Of a stretch of 22,256 nt of DNA, positions 9,193 through 16,456 are shown in pieces. The notes beneath the pieces are model-generated. The model was not told the origin of the DNA, did no database searches, and worked only from the letters and a program-made list of their open reading frames with translations. This DNA is from Chrysochromulina tobinii (lineage: Eukaryota; Haptophyta; Prymnesiales; Chrysochromulinaceae). Each line of letters opens with the position of its first letter. Within the stretch, counting starts at the first letter, position 1. The stretch is taken from positions 1-22,256 of the forward strand of contig JWZX01002785.1 of assembly GCA_001275005.1 (NCBI GenBank), written 5' to 3'. Made by a program: the position numbers and the translations under genes.

Positions 9193-10014
9193 TCATAACA
9201 CCTTCTCGATGCTGCTCCACACCTCCGGTGGCGGTCGGTTGGCGTCAATCTTGTGGACGACGCCCGCTGGCCCGTAGTGACCCAGGATGGGTACCGTCTG
9301 GGCGTGGTAGGCTTCGAGGCGCGACTTGAGCGCCTCCTCGGTGTCGTCCTTTCGCTGCATCAGGGGCTGGCCCGTCTCATCGTCCAGCATCGTCTCTACC
9401 GACGGCGCCTGGTCACCGAGGCTCTTGGGCGGGGCGAACTTGATATGGTACGAACGCCCCGACTCCTTGTGCACCCACCGGCCGCAGATGCGCTCGGCAA
9501 GCACCGCATCGGGCACCTCAAGCGCAACCACATAGTTGACCTTGTCGCCGGCTTCTGCCAGCATCGCGTCAAGCATCTTGGTCTGCTCCATTGTGCGCGG
9601 GAAGCCGTCGAGAATGAACCCTTTGGCGCAGTCGGCCACCGAGATGCGCTCCTTGATGAGGCTCACCACCAGCTCGTCCGAGACCAAGCCTCCGCTCTTC
9701 ATCACGCCTTCGGCCTGTTTGCCAAGCTCGGTGCCGGCTGCCACGGCCGCGCGGAGCATGTCACCCGTGGAGAGCTGAGGAATCCCGAGCGTCGCGACGA
9801 TCTTGGGAGCGTGGGAACCCTTGCCCGCACCCGGTGGACCGAACAGAATCATGATCTTCTTGGCTTCCCCGGGCGCGCCAAAATAGGCGGCGAGGGCTTT
9901 CTTCGGATCGTCAGGCATGTCTGTGAGAATACTGTTCAGGGCCGTCTCCATCACCTTTCGGAGATCATGCTTGTCCAGGTACGCCTCGACCTGCTCCTTC
10001 GTGCGTGTCGCCAT
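9193..10014 (-). CDS. Adenylate kinase with N-terminal DPY-30/RII-like domain
   Basis: This 273-residue protein interconverts ATP plus AMP and two ADP. Residues 8-45 ([24 protein letters not shown]) look like a DPY-30 or RII-alpha dimerization/docking helix pair. The kinase follows: P-loop GPPGAGKG at 59-66, AMP-binding GDMLR at 84-88, DGFPRT at 136-141, and a long-type LID with [13 protein letters not shown] near 176-187. The LID lacks zinc-binding cysteines. The catalytic motifs are intact, so it should be active. In other eukaryotes, adenylate kinases bearing such domains occur in axonemes; a flagellar location here is inference. The gene is divergent from the lumenal-protein gene, and its tag nearly matches that of the gene at 11346-12824. 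Confidence 0.9.
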   Translation of the reverse strand: MATRTKEQVEAYLDKHDLRKVMETALNSILTDMPDDPKKALAAYFGAPGEAKKIMILFGPPGAGKGSHAPKIVATLGIPQLSTGDMLRAAVAAGTELGKQAEGVMKSGGLVSDELVVSLIKERISVADCAKGFILDGFPRTMEQTKMLDAMLAEAGDKVNYVVALEVPDAVLAERICGRWVHKESGRSYHIKFAPPKSLGDQAPSVETMLDDETGQPLMQRKDDTEEALKSRLEAYHAQTVPILGHYGPAGVVHKIDANRPPPEVWSSIEKVL

Positions 10015-10215
10015 TCTTCAAACAATACCCCGCCCCACATTCTTACAGTGACGCCATTCCTTATGATTCGGGATGCCAAAAATGGAAAGTTGACTCACCT
10101 GAGCTCCAAATCATCTAATGACTATACATGCAGTAGACTTTACTGGACTTGTCAATTCCGATATGATACCAGAATTCGTCCCCCTTTCGCCTCGCTAACA
10201 CTCCTCGCTTCCGAG
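10015..10215. promoter_or_regulatory. Bidirectional promoter, adenylate kinase / lumenal protein
   Basis: These 201 bp between two divergent ATGs are clearly less GC-rich than the neighbouring coding DNA. CTTTACTGG at 10138-10146 matches the related sequence in the eIF3 promoter, 78 bp before the plus-strand ATG. The boundaries are simply the two start codons. Confidence 0.55.
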
Positions 10216-10803
10216 ATGTCGGCGATCCTTCTCTTCGCGGCCGCCGCCGCTTGGAGCAGCCCAATACGATGCGAGCTCAACCCACAAAGGTCTGAGGCCC
10301 TGCGTCACCCCGAGCCGTGGGCTACTATCGCGTCGAGCCGTGGCCCATTATCGCGCCGAGCGGCGCTGACAGCAGCAGCAGCAGCAGCAGCAGCCGGCGT
10401 CGGCGGCTTGCCGCTGGCAGTGACAGCCGACGAGCCACCACTTACAGGCTCGCAAATGCTGACCGCTAGTGAGTACCTTACGAGCCTGCGCGAGGCGCGA
10501 CGGGGCCTCGAGGCTTTGCGCCCGCTGCTCGCCCGCAACGACGATGCCGGCTATGAGGCTGTGCGAGTCGAGCTGCGCAAGCCACCAGTGAATGGCATCC
10601 GCAAGGCTGCTTCGAAGCTAGTCGCTCTGCTGCCGGAGGGCGACTATCGCAAGAAGCGCGATGCGCAGTACGATGCGATCAAGAAGACTCTGGGCAGCAT
10701 CGATGATGGGTGCAGGCCCGAGGCGAAGCGGGATGACCTCCCAGGTCAGCTGACGATGCTGGAGGACGACCTCGACACCTTCACTGCTGGGTACGAGCAA
10801 TGA
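10216..10803 (+). CDS. Thylakoid-lumen protein, PsbQ-like
   Basis: This 195-residue preprotein has three-part targeting. A hydrophobic signal peptide (1-16, MSAILLFAAAAAWSSP) is followed by a basic transit-like region (about 17-46). A twin-arginine signal comes next: Arg47-Arg48, an alanine-rich core and an AVTA cleavage site near residue 71. This layout is typical of lumenal proteins in plastids bounded by extra membranes. The mature part, about 124 residues, is nearly all helical. It has SEYLTSLREARRGLEALRPL, an LRKPP motif near its middle and a charged C-terminal helix, resembling the PsbQ four-helix bundle that stabilises the oxygen-evolving side of photosystem II. The PsbQ assignment rests on fold-like pattern only; another small lumenal helical protein is possible. 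ATG 10216 is the only start giving a signal peptide. Confidence 0.7.
   Translation: MSAILLFAAAAAWSSPIRCELNPQRSEALRHPEPWATIASSRGPLSRRAALTAAAAAAAAGVGGLPLAVTADEPPLTGSQMLTASEYLTSLREARRGLEALRPLLARNDDAGYEAVRVELRKPPVNGIRKAASKLVALLPEGDYRKKRDAQYDAIKKTLGSIDDGCRPEAKRDDLPGQLTMLEDDLDTFTAGYEQ
10371..10394 (+). repeat. (AGC)8 microsatellite inside the lumenal signal
   Basis: Eight perfect AGC units, read as GCA alanine codons, encode most of the hydrophobic core of the twin-arginine signal of the lumenal protein. Confidence 0.9.
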
Positions 10804-11345
10804 GTCAGACACGCGCCTGATAAGTGTGCTGCGCAGACAGTTGCGAGTGTACGATTGCGATCGGTCTGCGTCGTAAAGGGGGGACCACACAAGGGCGGGG
10901 GGCGCCTCCCTCATCGCTCGTGCGGGCCCCTCGACGCAGACTCGCAGAGAGACGTGACGGGCATTTACGCGCCTCAGTGACCGCGCGAACGGTCACCTCT
11001 TCGCGTGGATGGTAGAGGCTCATTTTTAACGATACGCCATTTAGCGGGCAACAGAGTCCGGCAAGACCGTTCGAGCCGGGTTTCGGGGGCACGCATTGCA
11101 CGCGCCGATGCGCGGACCATCTATCTGTATCTCGTTCACGCGGGACCGTCGGGTGTGCACGCGGCGGAACGCGACGGACAACTGCGAGCAACGCCGCGAC
11201 GGCGCGTGGCTCGCCTCGCTATCGCAGAAGGACATACTGCGCGCGCGCGCGCGGCGCGGAATCGCCGTGTTGGCGACTTTCACGAACCGACAAGAAAGCG
11301 CGGTGGGACTACGCGAAGGCCACATCTGTTCTCCAAACGCGTAGA
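10804..11345. other. Convergent intergenic region, no gene seen
   Basis: These 542 bp separate the stop codons of the lumenal protein and the ATP-grasp protein. The open frames here are arginine-rich shadows. A CG dinucleotide run lies near 11238-11252. I see no RNA gene. Confidence 0.5.
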
Positions 11346-12824
11346 CTATTTTCCAGGGTTGGCCTTTGTGAGCATCTCGATAGCCTTGATGCCCATTAAG
11401 TCGGTGAGCTCGCACGCGTCCCAGAAGTCCTCATCGGGCACGTCAGCAAGCGTCTTCTCGCCGCCGCACACGGCCTGGAACTTGGAGATGCCTACGCACG
11501 AGCAGTTGAACTCGCCCACGGTGTACTCAGTCTTGTCGTCGGGGCAGTTGCGGGCGTACGGGCCTTCGGGCCAATCATCGGGGTTCTTTGGGATGTAGTC
11601 GCACGTCCACAGGAGCGGCAGCGGCTCGCCCTCGAGGTGGAGCGACGGTAGGAGCGTCGGAATATCGGCGTACAGCTTCTGGATGAGGTTCTGGTACTTC
11701 TTGTCGGTGGGCCTGTAGTACGTGTACTCCGAGTTGCCGCCGACGGCCGAGAGGCCGCCGCCCATCGGCTTTTTGTGGATGGCCATCTGGCACGTGTCGC
11801 CCGCCATCAGGATGCGCACCTCGCCCTCGTCGATGCGCGGGAGCAGGCGCTGGTCGACGAGCTGGCCGTGCGCCGCCTTGCCACCCTTGAGGTACTGGCC
11901 CGGGAAGGTCGACTTCCACTCGCCCGCACCCTCGCCAGTAGGACCCTCGATGCAGAAGATCATGAACTCCTTGACGGTGTGGTACTCGACGTGGTTGTCG
12001 TTCATCTCCATCAGCTTGAGGTAGGAGTCGTCATCGAGCGAGGACTCGCCGAACGACTTGGACGGGTAGAGCTCGACCTTGCTGTCCGACTCCTTGTCCC
12101 ACAGCCAGCAGAGCCAGATGCCCTCGCCGGCTGAGCCGCGGTTCTGCTTTAGTACGCGAGGCTGGAAGGCGCACGTCTTCTTGAAGCCCGTGATGAGCTC
12201 CTCCTCGGTGTAGTACGCGAACGTGTCCTTGAGGCCGCAGTTGAGGTTGCCGATGTTGACGAGGGCGTCCTTGGCACCCATCTGAGTTTGGATCTTGGGC
12301 GACGACCACACGAGCTTACCCGTGCTGATGTACGAGTTCATCAGGTCGTCGAAACGAGCCTGGGTGCCCTCGGGCGTGCCCTGCGAGAGCTGGCCCGGGT
12401 TGATGCGCACAATGAGCGCGTCGTACCCCGCCGTTGCCGCAACGAAGTCCTCGTGCTTCTCCGCATCGTACAGGATGAGGTCACATGCACCGCCGGCCTC
12501 AATGACGCTGTTGGCGATGGGGATCGAGTCAACACGGTTGCCGTCAGGACCCTTGTCAGAACCACCGTTCTTGGCGCCCGGCACCTTGAACTGCACGACG
12601 CACAGCTTAAACTTTGCGTTATCCGGCGACCGACGGAGGGTGTTGTAACGCACCTTCTTGCCGCCCTCCGGGACCACAGCTTGAGCAGAAAACATAGAGC
12701 CCAGGGCCGCCATCGGGTCGGCGGGCATCTCTGTGAGAACAGTGTTCAGGGCCGTCTCCATCTTCTTCTGAAGGTCATGCTTCTCGAGGTACGCCAAGAC
12801 CTCCGCTTTGGTGCGAGTCGCCAT
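11346..12824 (-). CDS. ATP-grasp protein with DPY-30/RII-like docking tag
   Basis: This 492-residue protein begins with a DPY-30/RII-like helix pair (8-45: AYLEKHDLQK, METALNTVL, MPADP). The opening MATRTK and most of the tag match the neighbouring adenylate kinase. The remainder looks like an ATP-grasp ligase. It has an N-terminal pre-ATP-grasp part (about 70-190), the nucleotide-binding Lys and glycine loop in LKQNRGSAGEGIW (225-237), GEVRILMAGD (334-343), and the metal-binding set Asp409 with GEFNCSCVG (437-445). The LKQNRG-type loop resembles the bacterial Cj0069/DUF6815 family, recalled from memory. The substrate is unknown; ATP-grasp enzymes usually join a carboxylate to an amine or thiol through an acyl phosphate. 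The catalytic residues look intact. Confidence 0.8.
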   Translation of the reverse strand: MATRTKAEVLAYLEKHDLQKKMETALNTVLTEMPADPMAALGSMFSAQAVVPEGGKKVRYNTLRRSPDNAKFKLCVVQFKVPGAKNGGSDKGPDGNRVDSIPIANSVIEAGGACDLILYDAEKHEDFVAATAGYDALIVRINPGQLSQGTPEGTQARFDDLMNSYISTGKLVWSSPKIQTQMGAKDALVNIGNLNCGLKDTFAYYTEEELITGFKKTCAFQPRVLKQNRGSAGEGIWLCWLWDKESDSKVELYPSKSFGESSLDDDSYLKLMEMNDNHVEYHTVKEFMIFCIEGPTGEGAGEWKSTFPGQYLKGGKAAHGQLVDQRLLPRIDEGEVRILMAGDTCQMAIHKKPMGGGLSAVGGNSEYTYYRPTDKKYQNLIQKLYADIPTLLPSLHLEGEPLPLLWTCDYIPKNPDDWPEGPYARNCPDDKTEYTVGEFNCSCVGISKFQAVCGGEKTLADVPDEDFWDACELTDLMGIKAIEMLTKANPGK

Positions 12825-12870
12825 ACTTCCCCGAGATGCCGACGCCTCCGCCGCGCCGCTGGGTGCTCGT

Positions 12871-12919
12871 GTTGAAACGTCGCAACTTTGAAACGTCGGA
12901 GCGACGTTGCACGTTCAAC
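12871..12919. promoter_or_regulatory. Nested inverted repeat upstream of the ATP-grasp gene
   Basis: GAAACGTCG occurs twice (12874-12882 and 12890-12898). An exact 7-bp stem AACGTCG / CGACGTT with a 3-nt GAG loop lies at 12892-12908. An outer imperfect inverted repeat pairs 12871-12886 with 12906-12919. It sits 47-95 bp upstream of the ATP-grasp ATG, inside the 266-bp gap 12825-13090, which otherwise holds no gene. A transcription-factor site is plausible but unproven. Confidence 0.4.
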
Positions 12920-13090
12920 GGCATCGCAGCGCAAAGCGAGCATAACTACTCATCTGTTACGGCAAAGCGAAAACACTCCTGGTCCGATCGGGTTCGATGG
13001 GCGTCTATCGTATGGTGTCTTTCGAGGTCAGATACGTCGGTCGTCGCGCGTTCGTGCTAGCCTAGACCGCGCTGGCATTCGCTCACTTAC

Positions 13091-16000
13091 TCACTTACTG
13101 CCGCACTCGCTCGCGTACGCGCGGATGGCGGGGCCTAGTAGCTTGTCGAGCTCGCCGTGGTCCTCGAGGTCCTGCATCTCGTAGTGCGTGATCGTGCGTT
13201 GCCCTCGGATGTCCACCATGGGCAGCCCACGCTCATGCTCATCGCCGCCAGTCAAGGGGGTGAGCCCTTTCACGCCCGCCAATTGGGAGCCTGCCGCCAC
13301 GCACAGCGCCTCGAGTCGCGAACGCATTTCGGGCTGGACGGCCAGGTCGACGACCGCATGCGGCACCTTTTTGCCCACCAGGAAGTCGACCGCCCAGCGA
13401 CAGTTCTTTGCGATTCGCCGATCGCCCGCCTGACTCGAAACGTACACGGACACCGGCAGGTCAGTCACAGAGTGCGACCCGTTTCCATTCGCGACACCGT
13501 TGGTCTCAGCCGCCGCTGCCTTCGCCACCGGCACGCTCCACTGCTCCCTCCATCCTTCTGGCAGGGTCCGAGCAGGCCAGGGCGAATAGATCCCACCAAG
13601 AGATGGGTTGAGGAGCTGCCGAGCCTCGGCGGTCCGCCCGGCACTTTGCGGCATCATCGTGGCCGTCACGGCGGGGCGCGCGCCGGCTGGGCCTACCGAG
13701 CCGGCGCCGGCAGACGAGCTGATGGCGGCGCTCATTGAGACGCTACCGGTACAGAGGGCGGGTGCACTTGCTGCTGCTGCTGCTGCTGCGTCGGCGCCGC
13801 TGTCGCCCTCGCCGAGCGGCGTGAGCTTCTGTGCTCGTGCAAAGAGGCCATGGTCGGGCGGACACTCGAAGTAGCGCACGCCCTGCACGGTGCCGTCGTT
13901 TTTGCCCTTGGGGCGTAGCAACGCAACGCCCACCCATACGCCTGGCCGAAAAGCCGTCTCGCCGATAAAACGCACATGGCCCTCATCACCAAACTCAGTC
14001 AGCACGCGGTCGCCCACGGCCAACGGCTTTACGGGCGCCGAGATGGGCGCGGGCGCTCCACCGTTGGCGCTCGACACGGCGCTCTGCATGCCAGCTGGTG
14101 GCGGCGCCTCGGGTGTCGGCGCTGGAGTCAGCGCCGGTGCGGGTGATGACTCGGGCGGAGGAGCGGGTGATGACTCGGGCGGAGGTGCGGGTGCGGGTGC
14201 GGGTTCGGGTTCGGGTGCGGGTGCGGGTGTCGGCGCTGGAGTCAGCGCTGGAGCCAGCACAGGCGCCGGTGCGGGCTCGGGCGAAGCCGAGGACGCCAAA
14301 GCAGACATCGGAGCCGGCTTGTTCTCAGGTACGCTTGGTGCTGGCTCAGACGCCGTGCCGGTGGGGGCAGCCTCAAGCTTGGAGATCTCGGCGTTGATCT
14401 CGTCAAGTTGGCTTTGCACATGGGTAGCCTTCTCGAAATCATCCTCATCGACAGCAGCCTGGAGCTCCACCTCTGTATCGTCCCTTAGCAGTCGCAGTTC
14501 CACAACAGTCGCTTCTGTTGCCGATAGCTCGGCGACCACTGCCTCAGTAAGGGGTGAAAAACACCCCTTAGCCTCAGCGGCCGCTAGTTCGGCAGCCTCA
14601 GCCTCCGCCTTCGCTGCCTCGGCCTCTGCGGCCGCTAGTTCGGCAGCCTCAGCCTCAGCCTTTGCTGCCTCGGCCTCTGCGGCCGCTAGTTCGGCAGCCT
14701 CAGCCTCGGCCTGCGCAGCCTCGGCCTCTGCGGCCGCTAGTTCGGCAGTCTCAGCCTCAGCCTGTGCTGCCTCGGCTTCAGCGGCCGCTAGTTCGGCAGC
14801 CTCAGCCTCAGCCTTTGCTGCCTCGGCCTCAGCGGCCGCAAGTTCGGCAGCCTCAGCCTCAGCCTTTGCTGCCTCGGCCTCTGCGGCCGCTAGTTCGGCA
14901 GCCTCAGCCTCAGCCTTCGCTGCCTCGGCCTCTGCGGCCGCTAGTTCGGCAGCCTCAGCCTCAGCCTTTGCTGCCTCGGCCTCAGCGGCCGCTAGTTCGG
15001 CAGCCTCATCGTTGAGCTCGTCGAGATTGGCCTGCAGTTTGACGGCCAGATCGAAATCGTCATCGTCGACCGCCGCTTGGAGTTGCTTCTCCAAGAAATT
15101 TTTCTGCAGCTGCAGCTTCGCCGTGTGCTCCATCATCGCGTCTCGCGAGGCGTCTGTCGGTGGCGGCGGCGCTGTTGGCGGCGCTGGTGGCGGCGCTGTT
15201 GGCGGCGATGTTGATGGCGGAGCTGCTGATGGCGATGGTGCGGCAGCGTTGCCTTCTGGCAACGCTGTTGCCGCCGTGGACGTCGATGGCTGTGCTGTGT
15301 CTGCCATGGCGTCGCGATTCGCACGCTTCTCCTGCATGGCAGACACGGCGAGAATGGCGAGTCGTTTGCTGCGGACTTGTTCCTGAATCTTGAGGCTCGC
15401 CTGCAATTTTCGATTCGCGCTGATGATCTCCATCATCGCATCCATGTCATCGGGCGTCGAGGCCAACACTTGTTCCAGGCGAGAGGCCTCTTGCATCTTT
15501 CGATTCATCTCCTCGATCTCCTGACGCGCCTCTCGGTCATCGGGCGCCGAGGCGAAGAGAGCTCTGCGCTGAGCACGCCCAACCGAACTCTCGGCCGAGA
15601 AAGGCGATCCCGATGTGAACGAGAAAGGAGAATTCTCCTTGGTTGCGGGCGCCGCTGATGGGAATGAAGGCGATCTGGCGACAAATGGCGACCCCGCTGA
15701 TGACGACGTGGCCGAGAGAGGCGAGGTCACTTTGGTGAGCGCCGAGGTGAGCGCAGCTTCGCCGCCCTTCTTCTTCTGGAGAGTCACCACCTTAAACGTC
15801 TCGTACAGTGCGCCGCCGACGCCGCCGCGCCCCTTGTGCTTGTCATACGGCTTCGGCGGCTCGCCGTCCACAGGCGGCGCCACCGACGCCTCCGCCTCTA
15901 CAGCCATGTCGGACCGCCTCGCGAGCATCTCCAACTCGCGGCAGAGCTTGCCAAACTCCTGGAGATCGAGAGCGCCGCTGCCGTCCTCATCGAAACGCTG

Positions 16001-16267
16001 GAATGCCGCCTGATACTCGGTGGTTGGCGTCTTTCCCCCGAGCGTATGCTGAGCTTCGAAGAGGCCTATGATGCCACGCACCTCCTCGAAGCTCAGCGTG
16101 CCATCATTGTTCACGTCGAGCTGGGTGAACAGCTTCCAGATTTGTTTGTTGCGGACGAAGTCCTGAATCTTCAGGCTCGCTTGCAGTTTTCGATTGGCGT
16201 ACGTGACCTCTTGAAGCGCATCCGCGTCATCGGGCGCCGAGGCGAATCGACCGGGCGTGTGCTGCAT
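13091..16267 (-). CDS. EF-hand, Ala-repeat, CAP-Gly and glutaredoxin-like protein
   Basis: This intronless 1058-residue protein combines unusual parts. Two canonical EF-hand loops (DVNNDGTLSFEE near 51-62, DEDGSGALDLQE near 93-104) predict calcium binding. Three copies of an ASxPDD...NRKLQASLKIQ-type module lie near 8-42, 238-265 and 268-302. Two UVR-like helical hairpins (near 388-421 and 594-629) flank a 17-residue Ala/Glu repeat array (about 424-567), then a Pro/Ala-rich linker. A CAP-Gly domain (about 751-819) has the GKNDG motif that binds EEY/F tails of tubulin and CLIP/EB proteins. A C-terminal SH3BGR/glutaredoxin-like domain (about 940-1047) has no CxxC. A calcium-regulated microtubule-associated role is inference. 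ATG 16267 is preferred over an upstream GTG. Confidence 0.8.
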   Translation of the reverse strand: MQHTPGRFASAPDDADALQEVTYANRKLQASLKIQDFVRNKQIWKLFTQLDVNNDGTLSFEEVRGIIGLFEAQHTLGGKTPTTEYQAAFQRFDEDGSGALDLQEFGKLCRELEMLARRSDMAVEAEASVAPPVDGEPPKPYDKHKGRGGVGGALYETFKVVTLQKKKGGEAALTSALTKVTSPLSATSSSAGSPFVARSPSFPSAAPATKENSPFSFTSGSPFSAESSVGRAQRRALFASAPDDREARQEIEEMNRKMQEASRLEQVLASTPDDMDAMMEIISANRKLQASLKIQEQVRSKRLAILAVSAMQEKRANRDAMADTAQPSTSTAATALPEGNAAAPSPSAAPPSTSPPTAPPPAPPTAPPPPTDASRDAMMEHTAKLQLQKNFLEKQLQAAVDDDDFDLAVKLQANLDELNDEAAELAAAEAEAAKAEAEAAELAAAEAEAAKAEAEAAELAAAEAEAAKAEAEAAELAAAEAEAAKAEAEAAELAAAEAEAAQAEAETAELAAAEAEAAQAEAEAAELAAAEAEAAKAEAEAAELAAAEAEAAKAEAEAAELAAAEAKGCFSPLTEAVVAELSATEATVVELRLLRDDTEVELQAAVDEDDFEKATHVQSQLDEINAEISKLEAAPTGTASEPAPSVPENKPAPMSALASSASPEPAPAPVLAPALTPAPTPAPAPEPEPAPAPAPPPESSPAPPPESSPAPALTPAPTPEAPPPAGMQSAVSSANGGAPAPISAPVKPLAVGDRVLTEFGDEGHVRFIGETAFRPGVWVGVALLRPKGKNDGTVQGVRYFECPPDHGLFARAQKLTPLGEGDSGADAAAAAAASAPALCTGSVSMSAAISSSAGAGSVGPAGARPAVTATMMPQSAGRTAEARQLLNPSLGGIYSPWPARTLPEGWREQWSVPVAKAAAAETNGVANGNGSHSVTDLPVSVYVSSQAGDRRIAKNCRWAVDFLVGKKVPHAVVDLAVQPEMRSRLEALCVAAGSQLAGVKGLTPLTGGDEHERGLPMVDIRGQRTITHYEMQDLEDHGELDKLLGPAIRAYASECGSK
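13769..13789 (-). repeat. (TGC)7 microsatellite coding polyalanine
   Basis: Seven TGC units on the plus strand encode an alanine run just after the CAP-Gly domain. Confidence 0.85.
14548..14570. repeat. 23-nt perfect hairpin flanked by 7-bp direct repeats
   Basis: TAAGGGGTG, a 5-nt A loop and CACCCCTTA form a perfect 9-bp stem. It is flanked on both sides by GCCTCAG (14541-14547 and 14571-14577). Hairpin plus one flank is 30 nt, so the reading frame of the host protein is kept (KGCFSPLTEA). It sits exactly at the end of the 51-bp tandem array. It looks like a tiny insertion with a target duplication, but GCCTCAG is also part of the array unit. Confidence 0.6.
14571..15008 (-). repeat. 51-bp tandem repeat, about 8.5 copies
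   Basis: Each unit encodes a 17-residue Ala/Glu module of the type AELAAAEAEAAKAEAEA. Lys is replaced by Gln in two adjacent copies, and one Ala by Thr. Copies differ by only a few bases, which suggests recent expansion or ongoing homogenisation. The encoded segment should form a long, regular alpha helix. Confidence 0.9.
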
Positions 16268-16456
16268 CCGCGTCGGCAGACACTGCTTCGCTTTCAACAC
16301 GTCTCAAGACAAGTCAAGTCAAGTCAAGTCGTGATCCTCAAATTTGGATTCTTTACAGGATGCTTGAGTGATTCACAGCTTCACAATGCGCCCGAACCAG
16401 GATTTACATGGTTAGGGCGTTCAACTTAGGCGAAACTGCCGAAGCTATCGGCGAAT
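16268..16456. promoter_or_regulatory. Bidirectional promoter, CAP-Gly protein / glycosyltransferase-like
   Basis: These 189 bp separate two divergent ATGs. AT-rich sequence lies at about 16338-16355, and CTTTACAGG at 16351-16359 resembles motifs in the other two divergent gaps. The boundaries are the start codons. Confidence 0.5.
16311..16330. repeat. (AAGTC)4 microsatellite
   Basis: Four perfect AAGTC units, preceded by a near-copy AAGAC, lie about 45 bp upstream of the CAP-Gly protein ATG. Confidence 0.85.

Noticed and set aside
9253-10215. Plus-strand extension of the lumenal-protein frame
   Set aside because: The frame runs antisense through the adenylate kinase gene; only the part from ATG 10216 begins with a signal peptide.
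10804-11345. Minus-strand frame of up to 128 codons
   Set aside because: It is Arg/Pro-rich with no domain and lies between two convergent genes; composition suggests non-coding DNA.
13890-15386. 498-codon plus-strand frame rich in Ala and Ser
   Set aside because: It is the antisense of the 51-bp array and the Pro-rich linker of the CAP-Gly protein; the repeat keeps both strands open.
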